Assembly (NCBI GenBank): GCA_964647355.1
Contig: CAZYGK010000118.1
Coordinates: 1 to 10,102, forward strand
DNA length: 10,102 bases
Reading direction: 5' to 3'
From: SZUA-430 sp964647355
GTDB lineage: Bacteria; Pseudomonadota; Alphaproteobacteria; Micropepsales; Micropepsaceae
Both the position numbers and the translations under genes were made by a program. Positions 6,631 to 10,102 of the stretch are shown piece by piece (the first letter of the stretch is position 1; the number at the start of each line of letters is the position of its first letter). A model generated the notes under the pieces. It was given only the letters and a program-made list of their open reading frames with translations. It was not told the origin of the DNA and ran no database searches.

Positions 6631-7677
6631 TTGTCAGCGGCGGCGTATCCCTTGTCCCTCCCCTTCCTGCTCGAAGCTCCGATTGCGCTTCTGCCCACGC
6701 TGGCGTTCCTCGTCCTGCTCGATCGGCTTGACAGCTTCCGGCTGGTCAGCCTGCATGCGGCGCTGATCGCGCTTCTTGCCGGCGGTGCGCTGGCGGTGCT
6801 TGCCTATTTCGCGAATGCGGCCGCGATGGATGCGCTCGGCGCCTCGATTGGGCCCTACACGCGCTACGGCGCGCCGGTCGTCGAGGAGGCGCTGAAGGCC
6901 GCGGTGATGATCTATCTCTTCATGCGCGCGCGGATCGGCTTTCTGATCGATGCGGCGATCATCGGGTTTGCGTTGGGCGCCGGGTTCGCGCTCGTCGAGA
7001 ACCTCTACTATCTTTACACCTTTCCCGAAGCCAATGTGGGCGTCTGGATCGTGCGCGGCTTCGGCACGGCAATGATGCACGGCGGGGCGACCGCGATCTT
7101 CGGCGTGCTGGCGCAGTCTTGGACGGAACGGCACACGAAGTTCGAAGCGGCGCTTTACGTGCCCGGGTTGCTAACGGCAATCGGGGTCCATTCGTTATTC
7201 AATCACTTACTTGCGACGCCGATGATCGCAACCGCGGTCATGCTGCTGCTCGTGCCTGCCATTCTCTTTGCCGTGTTTGCGAAGAGCGAGCACCGGGTCC
7301 ACGACTGGCTGATCAAGGATCACGCCGACCACGAAAAGCTGCTCGCGTCGATGAGCATCGAGTTCGCGCACAGCGAGGCGGGCCAGTTCATCTCCGCGCT
7401 CGCCGACAAGTTCGAGAGCGCGCACACGGCGGATATCTACGCCTATATGCGGTTGCACGCGGAACTGGTGCTGCGGGCGGAAGAGTTCCTGCTCGCGCGC
7501 CAAGTCGGCGGAAAGCCCCAGGTTACGGCCCAGGACCGCGAGCGCTTTCATGCGCTGCACGAGCTTGAGCGCAAAATCGGCAAGACCGCCCTGCTCGCGT
7601 TGTGGCCGCACCTGCACTACAGCCGCCAAGAACTGGCGGAACTCTACGAGTTTGAGAGCCGGACCAAACGGCTCTAG
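6631..7677 (+). CDS. PrsW-family intramembrane metalloprotease with long C-terminal tail
   Basis: Polytopic membrane protein of the PrsW family (peptidase M82), named for the Bacillus protease that cleaves an anti-sigma factor. Family hallmarks are present in order within hydrophobic helices: VVEEALK (Glu85, Glu86, Lys89), FALVENLYY (Glu123), MMHGG (His150) and GVHSLFNH (His187). About seven or eight hydrophobic segments fill residues 10-217. The remaining 130 residues are charged, helical and probably cytoplasmic; Bacillus PrsW is much shorter (about 220 residues), so this tail is an addition. The start is TTG at 6631, 9 bases after the previous stop, with only a weak AGG before it, which suggests translational coupling. 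Another in-frame TTG lies at 6652. No in-frame ATG occurs until after the first two hydrophobic segments. The upstream TAG is in the same frame. The substrate is not evident; no anti-sigma or sigma gene lies in this window. Confidence 0.9.
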   Translation: MSAAAYPLSLPFLLEAPIALLPTLAFLVLLDRLDSFRLVSLHAALIALLAGGALAVLAYFANAAAMDALGASIGPYTRYGAPVVEEALKAAVMIYLFMRARIGFLIDAAIIGFALGAGFALVENLYYLYTFPEANVGVWIVRGFGTAMMHGGATAIFGVLAQSWTERHTKFEAALYVPGLLTAIGVHSLFNHLLATPMIATAVMLLLVPAILFAVFAKSEHRVHDWLIKDHADHEKLLASMSIEFAHSEAGQFISALADKFESAHTADIYAYMRLHAELVLRAEEFLLARQVGGKPQVTAQDRERFHALHELERKIGKTALLALWPHLHYSRQELAELYEFESRTKRL

Positions 7678-7696
7678 GCCGCGCTTTTCCCCACGC

Positions 7697-7711
7697 GTAC
7701 AGAAACTGTAC
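7697..7711. promoter_or_regulatory. 15-bp palindrome, candidate operator upstream of the TPR lipoprotein gene
   Basis: GTACAG (7697-7702) and CTGTAC (7706-7711) form a perfect inverted repeat around AAA. It lies 20 bases after the PrsW stop and 75 bases before the TPR gene start. The size and symmetry fit a dimeric repressor site, and the position is right for control of the downstream gene. No T-tract follows, so it is not a terminator. No regulator gene lies nearby to pair with it. Confidence 0.4.
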
Positions 7712-7730
7712 CAACGGTAGAGTTGCGTCT

Positions 7731-7759
7731 GTCTCGGGGACGCCGTACTCCCCCGACAC
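7731..7759. promoter_or_regulatory. Imperfect inverted repeat in the 5' region of the TPR gene
   Basis: GTCTCGGGG (7731-7739) pairs with CCCCGACAC (7751-7759) with one mismatch and an 11-base loop. It ends 26 bases before the ATG of the TPR lipoprotein gene. If transcribed, it would form a GC-rich hairpin in the leader; as DNA it could be an operator. Short GC-rich inverted repeats are common in DNA of this composition, so confidence is low. Confidence 0.3.
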
Positions 7760-7785
7760 AACAACACGTCAGGACGTGCTTCCCC

Positions 7786-9480
7786 ATGCAAACGAAACTC
7801 TTTCGGACGGCTGCGGCGTTGATGATGACGACCGCCCTTTCCTTCTCCCTCGCCGCGTGCGTGGACGACATGGCCGGCGATATGCACGGCGGCGGCCATG
7901 GTGCGCATGCGGGTCATGCCGGCGCGGCCAAGACGCCGTTGCTCGACAATCTGGGAACGCATTCGCACAAGATCACGACGTCTTCGGCGGAGGCCCAGGC
8001 CTATTTCGATCAGGGCTACCGGCAGCTTTTCAACTTCAACCATGCGGCAGCGACCGCATCGTTTCAGGAAGCGCTGAAGCGCGATGCCAATTGCGCCATG
8101 TGTTGGTGGGGGATTGCGTTCGCGCACGGACCCAACATCAACATGCCGATGATGCCGGATGCGGTCGCGCCCGCGAACGAAGCGATTGCGAATGCGCAGC
8201 GCTTAGCCGCCGGCGCGAGCACAGCCGAGCGCGACTACATCGCGGCCCTGGCGAAGCGGTATTCGACCGATCCGAAGGCGGATCGCGCGGCGCTCGACAA
8301 GGCGTTTGCGGCCGCTATGCGCGACGTGGCGCGCAAGTATCCGTCCGATCTCGACGCGCAGACGCTCTATGCGGAATCGCTCATGGACACCTCGCCGTGG
8401 GATTATTGGGCGAGCGGCACGACACCGAAAGCGGGGCTTGAGCCGTTGGTGCCGACGCTTGAGGCGGTGCTGAGGGCGGCGCCCAAACATCCGGGTGCGA
8501 TCCACCTCTATATTCACGCGGTCGAGAAGGCGGATCCGAAGCGTGCGGAGAAGCCGGCCGAGAAGCTCGCGGCGTTGATGCCGGGCGCGGGCCACATCGT
8601 GCATATGCCGACGCACATCTACAACCGCGTCGGGCGCTATGACGAGTCCGTCGAGCTGAACAAGCGGGCGGCGAAGGCCGACGAAGGTTACTTCGCGACG
8701 ACGAACGACCGCGGCATGTACGCGGCAATGTACTACATCCACAATCTGCACTTCGTGTGGACGGCGGCGACGACGGAAGGCCGTTCGGCGACGGCGTTCG
8801 ACTATGCGAAGCGGGTCGTGGACGAAGTGCAGCTGCCGATGGCGCGCGAGATTCCGGGCGTGGAAATCTTCGTGCCGACGCTGATCTACACGCAGCTAAG
8901 GTTCGGGAAGTGGGACGACGTATTGGCGCAGCCGGCGCCCGACACGTCGCTGCACTTTGCGACGGCGATTTGGCACTACGGCCGGGCGCGGGCGTTCGCG
9001 GCGAAGGGCGATGTCGCCAAGGCAAAGGCCGAGCATGCGCTGATCGCGTCTTCGTTCAGCGACGACGACGCGAAGCGCTTCGGCGGGTTCGGCACGCCGG
9101 GCGGCGATCTTGTCAAGATCGCGACCCACGTGGCGGCGGCCGACATCGCGCTCGCCGAAGGGCGCGCGCAACTGGCCGTTGCCGACCTCGAGCAGGCGGT
9201 GAAGCTGCAAGACGGTTTGCCCTACATGGAGCCGCCGTATTGGGACTTCCCGGTGCGGCAGTATTTGGGTGCCGCGCTGCTGAAGGCGAACCGCACGAAG
9301 GCGGCGGAGCGGGTTTATCGCGAGGACTTGAAGGAGTGGACGCGGAACGGCTGGTCGCTGTTCGGGTTGAACGCCGCGCTCAAAGGGCAACGCAAAGTCC
9401 GCGAGGCGCGCGCGGCCGAGGCTTCGTTCAAGAAAGCTTGGGCTCGCGCCGACGTGACACTGACGCAGAGCCGGTTCTAA
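7786..9480 (+). CDS. His-rich TPR lipoprotein, envelope, function unknown
   Basis: A 564-residue predicted lipoprotein. The signal ends with lipobox SLAAC (Cys25), which fixes the ATG at 7786; AGGA at 7771-7774 is a modest ribosome site, and the upstream in-frame TTG at 7723 would bury the signal. After the Cys comes a His/Gly-rich stretch (MHGGGHGAHAGHAG, residues 33-46), then TPR-like helices: AYFDQGYRQLFNFNHAAATASFQEAL (72-97), the CAMC pair Cys103 and Cys106, and WWGIAFAHGPN. The centre holds family-typical His motifs HPGAIHLYIHAVEKA (235-249) and GHIVHMPTHIYNRVGRY (269-285), then YIHNLHFVW. Another TPR-like helical pair lies at about 445-475. The motifs match a known but uncharacterised family of bacterial TPR proteins. 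The His clusters suggest metal or haem binding, which is inference only. It is probably transcribed separately from PrsW, given the 108-bp gap and candidate operator. Confidence 0.88.
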   Translation: MQTKLFRTAAALMMTTALSFSLAACVDDMAGDMHGGGHGAHAGHAGAAKTPLLDNLGTHSHKITTSSAEAQAYFDQGYRQLFNFNHAAATASFQEALKRDANCAMCWWGIAFAHGPNINMPMMPDAVAPANEAIANAQRLAAGASTAERDYIAALAKRYSTDPKADRAALDKAFAAAMRDVARKYPSDLDAQTLYAESLMDTSPWDYWASGTTPKAGLEPLVPTLEAVLRAAPKHPGAIHLYIHAVEKADPKRAEKPAEKLAALMPGAGHIVHMPTHIYNRVGRYDESVELNKRAAKADEGYFATTNDRGMYAAMYYIHNLHFVWTAATTEGRSATAFDYAKRVVDEVQLPMAREIPGVEIFVPTLIYTQLRFGKWDDVLAQPAPDTSLHFATAIWHYGRARAFAAKGDVAKAKAEHALIASSFSDDDAKRFGGFGTPGGDLVKIATHVAAADIALAEGRAQLAVADLEQAVKLQDGLPYMEPPYWDFPVRQYLGAALLKANRTKAAERVYREDLKEWTRNGWSLFGLNAALKGQRKVREARAAEASFKKAWARADVTLTQSRF

Positions 9481-9491
9481 CTTGCGCCGTA

Positions 9492-9530
9492 CCCTCGCCC
9501 TCCTAGTTTCGGGAGGGTGAGGGCTGAGGG
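9492..9530 (+). terminator. Hairpin plus G-quadruplex motif after the TPR gene, possible transcript end
   Basis: CCCTCGCCCTCC (9492-9503) pairs with GGAGGGTGAGGG (9512-9523) as a 12-bp stem, including one G-U pair, around an 8-base loop. It lies 12 bases past the TPR stop. No T-run follows, so it is not a classic intrinsic terminator; it may act as a 3' stabiliser or weak terminator. The right arm and its continuation (9511-9530) also hold four GGG tracts separated by 1, 3 and 4 bases, a canonical G-quadruplex pattern that would compete with the hairpin. Confidence 0.5.
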
Positions 9531-9546
9531 TGGCTGCGTGCGCTCA

Positions 9547-9705
9547 AAGGTTGAAACGCCAAGCACGCCAAGCCGCTCTGCCCGGCCGAAAGCGCACGCA
9601 CTTGTCGTGACGTTCCGACCGGGCGCGAAGCGCCCATTTGAGAGTGTAATCCGCCGGCACCAACTACTGGGCAGAGCGGCTTGGCGTGCTTGGCGTTTCA
9701 ACCTT
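9547..9705. repeat. Perfect 37-bp inverted repeat flanking an 85-bp core
   Basis: The left arm (9547-9583) begins AAGGTTGAAACGCC and ends CTCTGCCC. The right arm (9669-9705) is its exact reverse complement over all 37 bases, and pairing stops on both sides. Inside each arm the 9-mer CGCCAAGCA/CGCCAAGCC is tandemly doubled. The core (9584-9668) holds a small perfect hairpin, GGGCGC-GAA-GCGCCC (9621-9635). There is no significant reading frame and no obvious target-site duplication. It resembles a miniature inverted-repeat or palindromic intergenic element. Transcribed RNA would form a very stable hairpin between the TPR and DUF169 genes. Confidence 0.85.
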
Positions 9706-9767
9706 GCCGACTCGACATAGCTGAGATTGGCCGTATCGTGAGACCGCCGCTAAAGGAGGACTTCACG

Positions 9768-10102
9768 ATGCCTGACGAACCGAATACCTATCAGAGCTTG
9801 GTCGACGAGTTGAACGCGTTGCTTCGGCTCAAGACGACCGTCATCGGTATGAAGCTGTTCGAGCGAGCCGAGGACATGCAGGCGGTTCCGAAGATTCGCC
9901 GGCCGAAGGCGATCCATACGACAGATCAGATCGTGTCGATGGCCTCGCGGCTGGGCTGGTCGGTCGGTGTGACGGCCGAGGATCTTGCGGGATCGCAGTG
10001 CCGCGCGGTGATCGGGCTTGCCGAGCAGAACGAGGAGTGGCTCTCGGGCAAGCCTTATGTCGGCGTTTGGCACGAGGACGCGGCGAGTGCGCGGGCGCGG
10101 CA
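9768..10102 (+). CDS. DUF169 family protein, N-terminal part
   Basis: The first 111 codons of a protein that runs off the window. Residues 11-29 (LVDELNALLRLKTTVIGMK) match the N-terminal pattern of DUF169 proteins, in which a short helix is followed by L.LKT.P.A.K; here the usual proline is absent. A second family-like feature is Cys78 in QCRAVIGLAE, where DUF169 members commonly carry a conserved Cys ahead of a G-L segment. The family has no established biochemical function. There is no signal peptide, so it is probably cytoplasmic. The start is secure: AAGGAGGA at 9753-9760 is a near-perfect Shine-Dalgarno 7 bases before the ATG, the strongest ribosome site in the window. The 62-bp gap to the inverted-repeat element leaves room for a promoter, but none is clear. 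Assignment rests on pattern recall over a partial protein. Confidence 0.75.
   Translation, partial: MPDEPNTYQSLVDELNALLRLKTTVIGMKLFERAEDMQAVPKIRRPKAIHTTDQIVSMASRLGWSVGVTAEDLAGSQCRAVIGLAEQNEEWLSGKPYVGVWHEDAASARAR

Noticed and set aside
7723..7785. Upstream TTG start for the TPR lipoprotein
   Set aside because: It would place 21 charged residues before the lipoprotein signal; the ATG at 7786 gives a normal signal with the lipobox at Cys25.
9547..9705. Integron attC site or tRNA-like fold for the inverted-repeat element
   Set aside because: The arms are perfectly paired over 37 bp with none of the extrahelical bases typical of attC. The ends do not match RYYYAAC/GTTRRRY, and no cloverleaf or integrase gene is visible.
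9517..9720. 67-codon plus-strand open frame across the inverted repeat
   Set aside because: Both ends are made of the inverted-repeat arms; it has no ribosome site or recognisable motif.

Overview
The window is GC-rich, gene-dense DNA from a Gram-negative bacterium. Lipoprotein signal peptides, a predicted outer-membrane barrel protein, an alanine-rich proteome and the gene families present suggest an alphaproteobacterium, perhaps near Caulobacterales/Hyphomonadales. That placement is an inference from style only; there is no rRNA or marker gene here. No tRNA, rRNA, CRISPR array, insertion sequence or phage gene was found.

Layout, left to right. (1) On the minus strand, a nearly complete prolyl oligopeptidase of family S9A with a lipoprotein signal (1-2051, cut at its C-terminus by the window edge). 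(2) A 264-bp divergent intergenic region. (3) On the plus strand, a 420-residue membrane-anchored protein made almost entirely of about 30 degenerate 10-residue alanine-rich repeats (2316-3578), closed by a strong intrinsic terminator (3607-3641). (4) A 977-residue secreted protein with a zinc-metalloprotease domain (HELVH plus a downstream Glu), a six-blade TolB-like propeller and a C-terminal region resembling an outer-membrane beta-barrel (3688-6621). (5) A PrsW-family intramembrane protease with a long cytoplasmic tail (6631-7677), 9 bases behind the previous stop and in the same reading frame. (6) A 108-bp gap holding a 15-bp palindrome and a second imperfect inverted repeat. (7) A 564-residue His-rich TPR lipoprotein (7786-9480). 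(8) A 287-bp intergenic region with a G-rich hairpin and a perfect 37-bp inverted repeat around an 85-bp core (9547-9705). (9) The start of a DUF169 protein (9768 to the window end).

The theme is envelope proteolysis. A lipoprotein prolyl peptidase, a predicted surface or periplasmic metalloprotease on a barrel, and an intramembrane protease lie together beside an unusual membrane-anchored repeat protein. The metalloprotease and PrsW genes look like one transcription unit. The working hypothesis, which is inference, is that these two form an outer-membrane/inner-membrane proteolytic pair and that the repeat protein is a structural or substrate partner. The TPR lipoprotein and DUF169 genes may be unrelated neighbours. 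The most unusual items are the decapeptide-repeat protein, the protease-propeller-barrel architecture and the 37-bp inverted-repeat element.
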